Below are positions 11,876 to 23,900 of a stretch of 31,247 nucleotides of DNA, one piece after another. The DNA is taken from assembly GCA_000708835.1 (NCBI GenBank), contig DF237673.1, forward strand, positions 9,390 through 40,636, read 5' to 3'. The translations under genes and the position numbers were made by a program. This DNA is from Klebsormidium nitens. Its lineage: Eukaryota; Streptophyta; Klebsormidiophyceae; Klebsormidiales; Klebsormidiaceae. Position 1 is the stretch's first letter; every line of letters begins with the position of its first letter. The notes beneath the pieces were generated by a model, which saw only the letters and a program-made list of their open reading frames with translations, ran no database searches and was not told the origin of the DNA.

Positions 11876-11881
11876 AATAAA
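11876..11881 (+). terminator. Possible poly(A) signal AATAAA
   Basis: The hexamer AATAAA lies about 314 nt downstream of the surface-protein stop codon. It is a plausible 3'-end signal, but the motif is short and green lineages use degenerate signals. Confidence 0.3.
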
Positions 11882-13529
11882 ATGAATCTGAGCTTAGTTC
11901 CATCGTAAAGATGATACAATAATCAGGTTACTCAAGTATAACGACCTGAATGATTGTTGTGTATTTAGATCAGAGTGCTTGGATTTGACTACAAACTTGA
12001 CATTTGATGAGATTTGACTACATTATTGGCCGGAGTGGTTATATTCCATCTGCATCCCACAATTCGCCAGACAAAGTCAAAGCGCGAATGAACGCTAACT
12101 TGTCCGCGTCTCGATCCCTTGCTGCACGCCCTATAGATACCTTTATCAGTAACTTCGACGGCTGTGCTTGTCGAAGCAAAATTTTGCGGGTCTGTATACA
12201 TCAACAGAGCACTTGTACGTTGCATGCGAGATCAACGGAGCAAAGATTGTATTTCAGGCTGATCTGTACCCCGTTTCCATGGCGCCTGCATGCATAGCGC
12301 GGCCCGAGACATGTGTGTGGCGGCTGCATGGGCGTGATCGAAGGTGTCACAGAGGTCACAGTAGATTGAGCGTTAGGACAGTCAAAGCCACACTCTATAT
12401 GTAGCCTATGAAAATGCCCTCAGTGCGACCCTGATGGTCATATTGGGTTATATAATGTCTGCAATTTGGGAACATGCCATCCGCATATTATAGAACATGC
12501 CCCTGCCAGCAAAGCACCTTCGGTCGGGCTAGACGCTATTGACAATTGAGAATGTACGTACGCACTAGGATGCGCGCGGTACGTTAATCATGGACGCGTG
12601 TCCTTCGTACATTTAAGGACTGGGGCGACAAAGACATGATCGAGATGCAGGCAAGGTACTATATGCCCCTCCGACCTCGCCGCCGCACTGAGCGCCGGTT
12701 CCTCTCCTCGGCCGTTGCTCCTAGCTTGTTTGACAATGTTACCGACACGCCAGTGCAACTACGCCAACGACCTCAGGCTAGCTTGGATCGCATATGACAA
12801 GAGTGCTTCATTACCGCGTGCATCCTTTACAATCAGCATATAGTCGACTGCACATGGAGTACTATGTTGTGCGTCAGCTGTCCAGTAAAAAACTCGGTCA
12901 CGAATCCGCTCACGATTCTTCTTATGCATGTTCTAGTACAACACCTAGAATGTCGGTTGTCGCAATGTTCTACCGTGCTCACTACCGCACCTGCTTGTCT
13001 ACAACCAGGCTTTCCTACACGTTGGTAACTACGTGTTTCTTGAGCGGTTGCTATGCTGCGCCACCGCAATGATCGCTTTCAGTGACTCTGGCTTTTCTGT
13101 CTTTGCAAATTTTACATACCTGCGGACATGGGTGCACCTTGTAGGCCCGTGTTTGACCACAACGGCGACGTGCTTACAGCACCACGGGACCATGATCTGT
13201 GCAACGTAACGTCCAGTCTTCTTGCCCCAGCGTCGCTGTGCTGCATCTTTTCTTATCTGACTGCCGCGTGGCGAGACCCCCTCGGCAGCCCTGTCGCTTA
13301 CTGTGAACGAAGACAATTTGAGTTTGCTGCACCAGCCCACCAGCTGTGCGGCGTGAGCGGGGCCTGAACGTCGGTCCGCATGCCCGAAGTCGGCCTTCCA
13401 AGACGTACCTCGGATTCTTTGACCATCCTTTCGAGGACTTGACGTGTTTACGGTACCAGGAACGATGTTATCCCAGCACATATGTGCCCCGGCCCTAACC
13501 ACCTAACCAAGTTGAAGCGTCTTTTGGGC

Positions 13530-13547
13530 AAGGGCAATTCTGCCCTT
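13530..13547 (-). other. Hairpin in the receptor-kinase 3' untranslated region
   Basis: A perfect 7-bp stem (aagggca / tgccctt) with a 4-nt loop (attc) lies 44-61 nt past the stop codon. It is flanked by a weaker second inverted pair (cttttgggc / ccaaaag). It could be a 3'-end processing or mRNA-stability structure; nothing else supports function. Confidence 0.35.
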
Positions 13548-13590
13548 TTGGCCTCATAAAAACCGAAGGCGGGACAATAACCGACATTGG

Positions 13591-16500
13591 TTATGAGGGC
13601 GCGGAGGGCGGGTTGGGCGGCGCGACCCCGGTGTAGAGCGTGGTGGGGCGCGGCGGGAGCGGCGGCACCGGGAGGTGCCCCTCCAGCATGGCCAGGCACT
13701 CGCGCATGCACGGCCGCACGCTCACGGCAGTGTGGATGCACAGCAGGGCCACCTGGCACACACGCACGCGGGCGGCCGGTCAGGGCGCTTAAAAAAGCAG
13801 CAGCGATGCAGATCCGTGTGGAGGGGTGCCAACAGACAGAGCAGGCTAGGAGGGGGAGACAGACAACTAGTTCTTGAAGAGACAGTGCTGAAAGGATCAA
13901 GGAAAGATGGAACCGAGGGGCAGCCTTCACGTGAGTAATCTGCACGGAGAGGGGCTCAGTGGGCTTTGATGCTCGTTTGCGGAGCGGCTGCAGGCGTTAC
14001 GCCAACTGAAGGCACCGGAAAGCGTCGGCAGCGCGCGCGCGCTCACCCTGGTGGCCTGCTCGATGCTGTGCGCGTGCTGCTCCCGGCCGCTGCCGAGGCG
14101 CGCGTCCACCAGGTCCGCCAGCTGGCCGCGCTCCGCCAGGATCCAGGCCCACTCCGGCAGAAACGCCTGCGCCACTCCGCAAAGGCATCCACCGTTGTTC
14201 ACTTGAAAAGAGCCGCAGGACGGGCTCGTTTGAGCAGAGACAAGAGATGGTCAGTGTCATTCGTCTGTGAATACCCGGCAAGTAGCACTTCCACTACTTG
14301 GCGGCCTTTCATCTCAGCGTCATCGCAACCCAAAAAGCATGTTATTAGATTCCGGTGCCCCACGGATTATGCCCTCGTATGCTCGCATTGAGACCCGCAG
14401 TTAGCTGCGCTTCAGGGTCACAGCTATGCAGAGTTGCCGACGGGCATGATCCAAAGAATTGCTCCAGTCAACCCGTGCAGGCAACGAAGGAGCGCTTCCA
14501 GCCTCCAGAGACACTTGAATGGGACAAGCTGCGAGGCTCGTCCAGGAAGTGTGTGTTTGAAGTTGAGGATTTTACAGTTGTGGTGCTTTACCTGGTCGCC
14601 GTCAGGCGGGTCTGCGGTGAGCTTCCTGCCGGCGACCAGGGTGAGCAGCAGCACGCCAAAACTGTAGACGTCCACCTTGTCCGTGACCTGCCCTCCCAGA
14701 AAGTACTCGGGCGCCAAGTAGCCCCACGTGCCCACCACGTCTGCAGCCGGACGGAGAGACAACGTTACAACGGTAACGGGCTCGAGGATGAGGGGGGGCC
14801 ACCAGTGGCATAGAAGAGAGCTGCATCTTTGGCAAGCGAACACCAGTCTCGCTTGCCACAGGACAGAAAGTTGTCTAGCTCAATCTGCGAAGAATCTTCG
14901 TAGTACATCTTGAAAACTGGACAGTGTCGCATTGTCTGCCGTTGACAAGCTCGTGGTACCGCTGAAGTCTCCCAAAAAAGACGCGAAGATACACAAATAT
15001 AAAAAGGTGATTGAGCATAAGTGTGCATGCCAGTCCGCAGAGGCCTTTGGGGCGGCGCTTGCCTGTGGTAACCGCCGACTCTTCGAGGTCCAGAACCTTG
15101 GCTAAGCCGAAGTCCGCTAACTTAGGCTCCAGCGTGCTGGACAACAGAACGTTGCTCGGCTTGACGTCGCGGTGAAGTAACCGCGGCTTACACGACTGCC
15201 AGCAGGAAGTAAGGTAGAAAGTCAGGTGCATATCACCAGTAAGGAAGCGTCGCCTGGACCCTCGGTGCCGAGAGACCACATTAAACGTCTGCTTTTTAAC
15301 GAGGTTTGAGGAAGGACAATAAGTCATAACATTTCCAGTGATTATGCATCACAGTGAGCAGCGGAGATCAATTGCTTCCGACCTGCATCTGGACGAACAG
15401 TAAGATGAATGGGAAAACAAACAAACACCAGATTTCATATGAATCCAGCAAAAATGCAAGTGAGGACAACCTTGAAATGCCATCCCTCCTCCGAGAGAAC
15501 CTCACTTCTAGCTTCTGGCGGTGCAGCCTCCCTGTCAACATCCACTCCCTGAGTGCAATCCCTGACTGACCTCGTGCAAGTAGGCCAGTCCCCGCGCCGC
15601 GCCCTGCGCTATGCTGAGCCGCGTCGGCCAGTCCAGCACGGGCAGGGCCGGCGGCGCAGCCCCATCGGTGAGAAGGCGGTCCCCCAAGTTGCCGCCCGCC
15701 AGGTACTCGAACACGAGCACGCAGTCGTCCCCGGTCAAACAGAAGCCCTTGAGCGCCACCAGATTGCGGTGCCGGCACCGCGCTAGCGCCAACACCTCCC
15801 GGGTCGCAGCCTGCGCGAACAAACGGCCTAAACGTTCAACGGGCGGAGACCATTGCGGCTTCTACTGGTTAGCAGGTGGAGCAGACAACGCACGCTTGTC
15901 AAGTTCGTCACAGAGGTGGTTTCAAGATGGGATGCCGATTCGCCTCAACGCAGCCCGCCAGCTGAATTGCCTCTTCCCGCAACGCCGCTCGCTACCAATC
16001 CAGTGACCAGAATCCACTGGTCTTTGTTTTGCTGAGTCCCTCACCGCTGGCCCTGACAACACGACAATACCTGGTATAAAACAAGTCAACATGATTGAAC
16101 ATGTCGTTGTAGCTAGGAGGATGCAACTGACATTAAGGTCGCACCCGGCACATGTCCCGCACGCTCCCCTTTTGGGCATCCTTCATGGCGGGTTACATCT
16201 GCACACGTCAAGTCCTCGGAAGAAGGAAGCTTCTATCCGTTCCCCCCCCTGCGTTGCTGACCTTGGTCCTCCTGGCGAGGTTCTTGTGCGTGGCCACCTT
16301 GACGGCCACCGCCTCCCCCGAGCGCAGCGTCCCGCGGTACACGCGCCCCCAGCCGCCCTCCCCCAGCAGCCGCCGCTCGTCCCAGTTGTCCGTTGCGCGC
16401 CGCAGCGCCGCCAGGCTGAACCGCTGCAGCTGCACGTGGGGCAGCACGTGGTGCCGCCGCCAGCGCGGCCGGCACCCCCCATACACAACCAAACCCGCGA

Positions 16501-19500
16501 GCGCTATCAGGGCCGCGCACCCGGAAGCGATCCCCAAAATCGCCCCGGTTGACACCCATGTTTTCGAGGGGGGCGCTGGTAGGCCCAGCGCGAGGGGGGG
16601 CGGGAAGACGAAGTAGCAATTGAGGCGGTCGGTGACGGCCTGCAGGTTGTCGAAGCGCGCAAGGTATTGCGCGGACATGAAGAGCACGCACAGGGTCAGG
16701 ATCGTCGCGCTGCTCGTGTTGGCCAGCTGCGCGCCCACCTCGTAGTAGCTGCGCTGGCACGCGGTGCAGTCGGGCACGCGCGGGTTGCACCGCTCCTGGA
16801 AGAAACGAGTCAGCGAATGAATGCCGGAAGATTTAGTGTGTTGAATCCCTCCAAATGCCTCTTGGTTATGCTTGCTGGCAGCACGCGGAGAGAAGAGTGG
16901 CAGGAAGAGAGTACCACACAGGTTAAGACGACCCGAAAAGACGGCGTTCGAACTGCTTTACGTCTTTTCCATCATATGTGAGCTACAATACTTTGCTGAG
17001 GTCGCATCGTTGCCCGATACTTAGCAGACAAACGGGCATGCAGAGCACGATGCAGGGAACGCCAAGAGCCCCCACTTGCCGGCCCGTATTGCTTGAGAGC
17101 TGCGCATTACCTCGAGGTAGTCGATGTAGTGGGCCGGCACCATTTGCCCCGCGGCCGTCTGGTTGTAGCAGCCGATGGGGACGGAGGGCAGGATGGCCTG
17201 GATGCGGCACACGTCGACCACGCTGGGGGACACGCCGCGCGCCTGCAGCGCCGCACGCAGGCCCGCCATGCACACGTCGGCTTCCTCCTGAAGGGCGCAC
17301 GCGGGGCGGGGCCAGTGTGAGACGATTGCTCATTGGAGGCACGGTGGACAATCAGCACAAGAAGCGGATGCAACCCGTGTAGAGCCGCCGTGGATTTGGC
17401 GGAGGCCAGAGCAGAGGCAACTGACTTGGCAAACATCACGCAACACAAGGGGTGCCCAGGTCGTTGTGGTGGTTGAGAGCGGTTCCTCAGGGATGGAAAA
17501 GCTCGTTTTGTTAGTTGTTTGACCGACGTCAGCTTGCTTGCCGCCGTTTGAAATCGCTCTGAGGCAGGGTGGTTAAGTACAACATGCAACTGAAAAGGGT
17601 GACCGTGTTCAGATCTACCGGTTTCGTCGGGTGCATTCCTAATCCTGTCTGCCCTAGAAATAAGGGTTGTTGATGGGTCACCTGCGGGATGGGGTGACCA
17701 GTGCGATTGGTGTAAATGGCGTGCACCTGTGGCAAAGAGGTAAAGGGACTCGAGTCAAAAGGAGCTGTCACAGAAGGCCGTCTCTTCGAAGTTAGGCAAC
17801 GAGAATGATGAAAAAGAGTGAAGACTGATCTAAAAAATCACCTGTGATTAGTCGTTGTGGACGGCTGGTTCGTGGAGAAAACATAGATAAGCCGGCATCA
17901 CTGAATGCTTCATTCTTTGGATTTCTGATAGCATCGCTGGTCGCTGCGGGGGTTTGCAGGCTGCCTAAGACAACTACACAGCCTTCCCTTTGATGATGAC
18001 ACGTTGTCTCTATTCTCCTACCTGGCCGTACATCCCAATGAAGAGGTCGCAGCAGCGGTCTTTCCGGACCTGCTGCGGCCCACAGCTGAGCTGCACCGCC
18101 GTGAAGTTGGCTGCCTCCCAGTCAAACGCGGTGCAGCGCGTGGACAGCTGCACGCGGCTGATGTCCACCTTGTGCAGGCACTGCGACAGCCCGTTCGCAA
18201 TCAGCAGCGGGTGCGCCGCCGCGGTCATGGCCACCTGCGCAAGGCCTGCTCCGACCAAGGAAAGGGGGGGAAATACTGTCATTCGCATGCGCATTCAATG
18301 GTCTTTTGCTGCTTCTAGATGCTTGCTTAAACCCCCTGTAGCTTGGCCTGTCGCCATAGCTCAGCCTTGAGATCACCATCCCCCATATCTTCTGGCAGTA
18401 AGAGAAAAGGGCTCCGGTGGAGCGAACCCCATCGACGAAAACATGCGGGCAAACACATGTGCCAAGCAACACCATCTTGGCCAGTATGAGATCCAGAGGT
18501 GGTTGCCTGTTGTACGGAAGCCCACCTTGACAGGCGTCGCTGCTGAGCGTAGCGGGGGTGGCGGCGGCCCCCAGGGACAGGATGGCGCTGCGAATGCTGG
18601 CCAGGCATGATGTGCAGTCGGCCGCCTCGTAGCACGCAAGGCCCACCAGGCCTGGACACAGGCCCCCCACCACAGAGACTGGTAAGTTACACATGAAGAC
18701 TACTGAGGCTTCCACTCTGCAGACGACACTGCTAAGGGAGAGTGCACCACCAAGCACATCGCCGTGACCCATCTCGCTATTGCATTCTAAACGTAGAGCT
18801 GTCTGTGTGCCCTTGCCCCCTCTCAGGATGACGCTCTCTCACCCGGGAACGTGTGATTGGCTGCCTCCCAGAAGTCATACACGGTGGTGAGGCCTGGCCC
18901 ACACGCGGCGCCTGCCTCCTCCGTCAAAAGGGAACTGCTGAGGCCGCACGCAGCGACAGGGGGCCCGCCGCCGGCTGCCAGCAACGCGTTTAGCGCCTGC
19001 AGGAAGAGCGGAAGGCGCTCTATAGGCTGTGCAGATTTGAAAAGTCAACTGCCGGACTTGACAGGTTTCACAAAGAGGAGGAGGGAAAATGAAGTTGATA
19101 TCAGAGGCGGCCCACCTACAGGGGCAGCTTTCGAGGGTATGGACGATATGGAGGGTATGGAAGCGCCTCCGACCTCTGAATGGATCAATCCATCTCACCA
19201 GATTGCAGAAGCCCCACATGACAACCAAAGCCACAGGTGCATTGAAGACTGCGTCCCACTGAGCTGGAGCCAATCTGTCTGGGCATGGGACAGCGCAGCG
19301 ATAGAAGATTTGCGGTCGCCACAAGGATCAGTCTACAAGACCGCTAACCAATGGGAGTCACGCCCTCACAGGGCGGCTACAACCGTGTTCGCTCCTACCT
19401 GGACGCACGCCTCCGCCGATGCCTGCGGCAGCAGCAAGCGCCCGGTGCTGTTGGCGTAGCGCACACGGGACGCAAACATGCCCGCTGTCACCAGGGAACA

Positions 19501-19964
19501 GCACGCAGACGAGGGGCCCGCTGCCGAGGAGGCCGACCCATCTGGGGCAGCAAGGGGCGTCCGATCAGTCACACCACCGTGTGTGGTGGTCGCGTGCGGC
19601 TTTGATGATGATGTACACCATTCTTGGTACAGAGCGAAGCATGTCTGTAAGGAGGTATTATGCACTTCAACTATGTCAACATGCTTGCTTCAGCTGAACG
19701 GCAATATACAACGGACTCTGTTCAGTTCACCGAGGGCTCCAAAAAACTTCTGGGAAAGTCTGCCTTACCTGCGGAGCACACCGCAAGTGCGCGTTGCGTA
19801 TCAGCAGGTAGGAAGGTCAGAGGACACTCTCCATTAGGAATTGGAGGGGGCAACGGCCGGTCTGGTCGAGGGGCTGTTTCCACGTAATCTGCCCCACTCG
19901 GCACCACCGCCGCCGCCAAAAGGGCCAAAGCCCAAAAGAAAAGCATAGGGGCCGACAAGGACAT
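13591..19964 (-). CDS. Receptor-like kinase with tandem SPARK-like Cys-rich ectodomain
   Basis: Thirteen exons in transcript order: 19964-19769, 19541-19399, 18996-18843, 18678-18526, 18245-18022, 17726-17682, 17287-17111, 16795-16262, 15810-15571, 15195-15063, 14740-14592, 14166-14047, 13752-13591; 2,430 nt, 809 aa. Signal peptide 1-25 ([21 protein letters not shown]). Two Cys-rich modules at about 46-210 and 230-395 share CCxL...Y.N.TG....P...A..C...L...G and end in C.....DCTxC, a SPARK-like pattern. Membrane segment about 448-471. The kinase is complete: GEGGWGRV 509-516, VAVK Lys530, HRDVKPSN from 630, DFG 650-652, APE 676-678, so an active RD kinase is predicted. It should sense an extracellular ligand and phosphorylate cytosolic partners. 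Exon 4 could start at 18678 or, in the same frame, at an internal acceptor. The exon 3 acceptor was chosen by its polypyrimidine tract and the repeat alignment; an in-frame acceptor 30 nt upstream is possible. Head-to-head with the LBP/BPI gene. Confidence 0.93.
14741..15062 (-). other. GC-AG intron in the kinase activation-loop region
   Basis: Exon 10 can be joined to exon 11 in the correct phase only by a donor reading acag|gcaagc (GC instead of GT). The join restores the kinase sequence [17 protein letters not shown]. The GT dinucleotides nearby (gttacc, gttctg) give the wrong phase. The acceptor is a normal ctgcag. GC-AG introns are a known minority class of U2 introns. Confidence 0.75.
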
Positions 19965-20207
19965 CGTGCTAATCGACCTGCTAAAGCAGCGAGGTATCAG
20001 ATAGGGATTGGCAGGGAGCGGCTGTGCCGCTCGCGATCATTGCACGTCGTCATTGAGCCGCCAATGTGCTGTACAGCAGCTGGTCGCTTTCCACTGTGTG
20101 GCAAGCAGAACGAGAGGAATCACCGAGTCGGGCGGTTGTGCGCCGCCATGGCCCACGCCACGATGTGCACCTGAATTATCAAGGCGGCTCATCATGCTCA
20201 GCAGACG

Positions 20208-20223
20208 GCATCATGCATGATGC
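20208..20223. repeat. 16-bp perfect palindrome centred on an RY element
   Basis: gcatcatgcatgatgc equals its own reverse complement and contains CATGCATG, the core recognised in plants by B3-domain factors of the ABI3/FUS3 type. It lies 244 bp upstream of the kinase start and 747 bp upstream of the LBP/BPI start. Confidence 0.6.
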
Positions 20224-20721
20224 AACCTGCCCTGCGGTAGCCAAACTTCCAAGGCCCACCATGGTGCGGGCCATGCCGTTTCAGCTATAGCGTATATGTA
20301 AACTGTTTATTTCCGGACACAAAAACGACTGATAAGCCGAAAAATGGAGAGGTACCCGGGCACCCGGCACGTATTCGACGGCCCAACACCAACTAAAAAG
20401 GCAGGGCCCATATTGCCGAAAGTCGGGAGATACCCAATCTTTATATTGCATGGATATTTTGGGAAGCTGGTGAGTCTGCGAACGGCCGACGTTCACGAAT
20501 AACGACCTATAGTATACACGCCGCCGACGGCCAGCCCTGATGACATCCCCATCATTGCGCAAGCTTGCCGACTGGATCCTGGCCGGCAGAATCCAACCGG
20601 CCATTCGCCGCTCGGGGTTTCATCTTCAAATGTTAACCTTTGAGTTACCTGAATGGTTCAGAACATGTGGTTAAAGCTACTGGCCCTGTAAAGCTGGTTT
20701 GATTGGCCAGACAGGTGGCTC

Positions 20722-20730
20722 AAACCCTAA
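20722..20730 (+). promoter_or_regulatory. Telo-box (AAACCCTAA)
   Basis: An exact AAACCCTAA match lies 240 bp upstream of the LBP/BPI start codon. Telo-boxes are common in plant promoters of growth- and translation-related genes. A single 9-mer match may be chance. Confidence 0.5.
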
Positions 20731-20941
20731 TCTAAGTCCCAACTCCTTGAAACCCCAAACTGAAACCCCGGGTCCCATGCACGGCCTTAAAAGTGATCCC
20801 ACGCGTGGCACTGGTGGGCCATCCTCAGGCTGGCCTTACTACTTCTAGCCGACATGCAGGAGTAGCATGGCGGGATGATGCTGGGTGGCAGGCGAGCTGC
20901 CTATCGCGGTGTCTTCTGCGAATTCCGTCCTGATGTATCTG

Positions 20942-20947
20942 ATGTAA
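20942..20947 (+). promoter_or_regulatory. Minimal start-stop upstream ORF (ATG TAA) before the LBP/BPI gene
   Basis: ATG immediately followed by TAA ends 22 nt before the main ATG at 20970. It is nested in a 5-codon frame (20933-20947) that ends at the same TAA. If the leader includes this point, scanning ribosomes would stall or terminate just ahead of the main start. The transcription start is unknown. Confidence 0.4.
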
Positions 20948-20969
20948 ATTGTAGGATTGCAGCAGCTCA

Positions 20970-23900
20970 ATGACAGGGCACATGGCTCGAGCGTTCCTTT
21001 CTGCTTTTTTCCTCGTCCTCTGCATCTCATGCTTGGCCACGATCGGCGCCACAATCTCTGCGCCGCACCTGGTTCTCGACCTCCCGCTGCATCAGGATGA
21101 ATTCAGGTCTGTCGCGTCCGCTGCCGCTCCCCGGCCGCCGGCGCTGGCGGGCATGCAGGCCAGCCTCTCTAGCGAGGGACTCAACTACGTCAAAGAAGTG
21201 CTGGTGCAGCAGGTGAGGCGGAGCGTGCACGGAGGGAGGCACAAGCGTTATTTCCATCCTCGTGTTTGCAATATCTGTAATCCAGCAGAAATGCAGCAAT
21301 GAAGTTGGGTTGCTCGGGCCTGGAGACTTCACTCGATCATGCTTCTGGAATCTCCATCCTCTGAGATGCTTGGCGCCATTTCTGAGCGTAGGCTGCCCTC
21401 CACCTTGCCGCAGATCCTCCAGCAGCAGCTGCCGCTGGTGGTGCCGGACCTGCGCGTGCGCGAGCGCTCCCCAATTGGCCATGTGGACGTGGTGCTGTCG
21501 CACATCGTGCTGCCCAACATGAGCGTCCCCGAGGCGCACATCGACCTGGAGCCCGCGGGGGCCGTCATCACCATCTTTGCTGCGGGGGTCACCGCCAACG
21601 TGTCCCTCAGCTGGGCGTACAAGGTAGCCGCGCAGTATTGGCCGTGGCCCATGGGGGACGCCGGGCGCGGCCACATCGAGATTGAGGGGCTGCAGACGGG
21701 GGTCAGCTTCCGACTGAAGCAGGTGAGAGAATCTGAGGAAGGGCGATCGCGGCACCGGTATGGCAGGGGCACAGCAGGGGGTAGCTGGCGTAGACATTGA
21801 CCTGGGCACTGTGTTGATCCTTGTGAATTGCATGATTCCTGAAGCATTGATCTCCAACTTTCTGTGAAAAGGAAACAGAAACTGCAACTCTTCATTGTTT
21901 GCCTGCTTCGGTTCAATCACTGGGGAGGCGCGTTGATTGCCCGTCGATCGGTTCTGTAGTATTCTGTCCCCATTGATTGATGCTGACGTGCTACGCGGGT
22001 GGGCCTCTCAGGCTGGGGGCGGGGTGCTGCTGGAGGTGGTGCAGACGGGGACGTTCATTGAGGCGCTGCACGTGCACCTGTCGGGGGGCCAGTCGTGGCT
22101 GTACAACTGGTTCATCCAGGTGCTGGGGGGGAAGATCCGCGCCGCACTGGAGAGCGCCGTTGGGGGGGGAGTCGCCAAGGGGGTCGCCAAGCTGGACAAG
22201 TGAGCGCCAGCTGGGGCAAAGGGCCTCTCAGCGCGCGCGAAGCTTTAACCCAGCAGTACATTTGACATCCGCAATCCACTTTGCTGAGGTGGAAGAGTGC
22301 CCTGGTCCCTCGTTGTGTTGTTATTTTGATGCTGAATTGATGTCTCCTACTGTGCAGATTCTTGCAGACGCTACCACAGCGCATCCCAGTGGACCAGTTT
22401 GCGGCCATCGACGCCACGCTGCTGCGCGACCCCCTTGTCGAGAGCGCCAGCCTCAGCTTCCCCCTCTCCGGCCAGTTTGTGCCCACAGCCGGCCACCCTC
22501 CCCCTTTCACGCCTGCCCCGCTGCCCTTCCCCGCGCTGTGCGGGGCGGAGCGGCCGCACGCGGTGGCCACTGTGAGCGCAGCGGTGCTCAACAGTGCGGG
22601 GGCCGTGTACTTTGCAGCGGGGCAGCTCACGTGGCCCGTGGACGAGCTGCCAGCAGGGTCGCCCGTGCAGGTGACACGCGCGGGCCGCGCTCGAGAAGTC
22701 TCGGAGTTCAAGTGGTTGCTTTGGTACCAGTGGACTCGATGGGCGGTCTCACTATTGTGCAGTCTTCACCATCTTGATTTTGGTCCATCGACTCCTGGAG
22801 CACAAGTTGGTTCGCCTCTAATTCGTGTACAGTTGTGACGTCGCCTGTGCGTATAGAAAAACTTTCGGCATTCCCTTCTGGGACCAAGTGCAGTCCCTTC
22901 ATGTTTCGAAATCATGTCTTTGTCATTACGTCCTCTGTCCATCTTGGCGAAGCTCGTTTCCCCCTAAGTGCATCATGCCGCCCGTGTGATAAGTTGGTCA
23001 TCTTTGAACTTGCTTGCCAGGGTTGGAGAATACCCGTCAAAGGTAGTTTACAGAAACAACCCTTCTGTGCTCGTCCCGTTGACGAGAGTTGACAACGTCT
23101 TTGCTTTGCTCCTCGGAGTTTCGTCCTCAAGAGCCGTTCTGCTTTCATGTATTCGAACCCAGTAGACCCAAAGTTGAAAGGTTGCCCGGACTGGGAGCAA
23201 GCAGCAGCTTGAGCGTGCCGTTCAGACCCACAAGGGCGTTGAGCAACCAGACCCAGCGAGTCGGCCGTTTGGGTCGATACTGACTCTTTGTCCTGAGTTT
23301 TTGGTTGTCCAAGCTGAGGTGATAAAGTAGCTTGAATGTTGTCGCCTCTGATGGGATGGAGTACTTTAACTGTCTAGATTCGAGGGTCAGAGCGTGAATA
23401 TCCTCGTAACTGCCTCAGATGCAGGCGGCTCTCGACAGAGACTCATATTGTGGAACTTCGAGTGACTGCAAGACAGAATGGTGCACTTTTAGCTGCATGC
23501 ATCTGAGCGGAACCACCATGAGCTTGCGAGAATGCAGGCTGGAAACCCGGACCCACTGGCGGCCTGCAGGCGGAATGGGCCCTGCGGGGCTCCCTCTTCC
23601 AATTGGTCGCTTTCCCCCGCCTGCTGACCCCGTGCGCTGTCCCCCTGCGCAGCTCAACACGCGCAGCTGGCGCTTCCTGCTGCCGCGGCTGTACCTGCAG
23701 TACCCGGACGCGGCCATGGCGCTAAACATCAGCTTCACCGCCGCGCCCGTTGTCACGCTCGACCCGGACGGCGTGGCCGTGGCGGCGCAGGCGGCCATGG
23801 AGATGCAGGTGCTCGACCAGGCGGGGGCGCGCCAGGGGGTGGCCGCCATTGGCATCAGCGCCACGTTCCAGGGGGCCGCCTACGTGCGGGTGAGCAGCAG

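Larger units (their letters stand above)
11563..13590. other. Convergent intergenic region
   Basis: About 2 kb lies between the stop codons of the surface protein (plus) and the receptor kinase (minus). Open frames here are short, lack recognisable domains or coding composition, and contain no splice-compatible chains. A 54-codon ATG frame at 12636-12800 (MIEMQARYYM...) is not clearly coding. One TGCATGCA palindrome lies at 12287-12294. No RNA gene or transposon was recognised. Confidence 0.7.
19965..20969. promoter_or_regulatory. Shared upstream region of the divergent receptor kinase and LBP/BPI genes
   Basis: 1,005 bp separates the two start codons. It carries a telo-box (20722-20730), a 16-bp palindrome centred on CATGCATG (20208-20223), and a doubled tgaaacccc near 20749-20772. 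No convincing TATA box was seen near either start. Open frames here (for example 20604-20281 on minus) have no recognisable coding features. Use as a bidirectional promoter is inference from the geometry. Confidence 0.6.

Noticed and set aside
13029-13502. 157-codon minus-strand frame downstream of the receptor kinase
   Set aside because: It lies past the kinase stop, has no recognisable motif, and has mixed basic/Cys composition typical of noncoding GC-rich DNA.
18996-19026. Earlier acceptor for receptor-kinase exon 3 (start at 19026)
   Set aside because: It keeps the frame, but the ten extra residues ([10 protein letters not shown]) break the alignment between the two ectodomain repeats and lie in the polypyrimidine tract of the better acceptor.
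20281-20604. 107-codon minus-strand frame in the shared promoter region
   Set aside because: It has no recognisable domain, no plausible splice partners, and lies between two well-supported divergent starts.
21027-21920. 297-codon minus-strand frame opposite LBP/BPI exons
   Set aside because: It is antisense shadow of exons 1 and 2, whose plus-strand frame has clear family motifs and splice sites.
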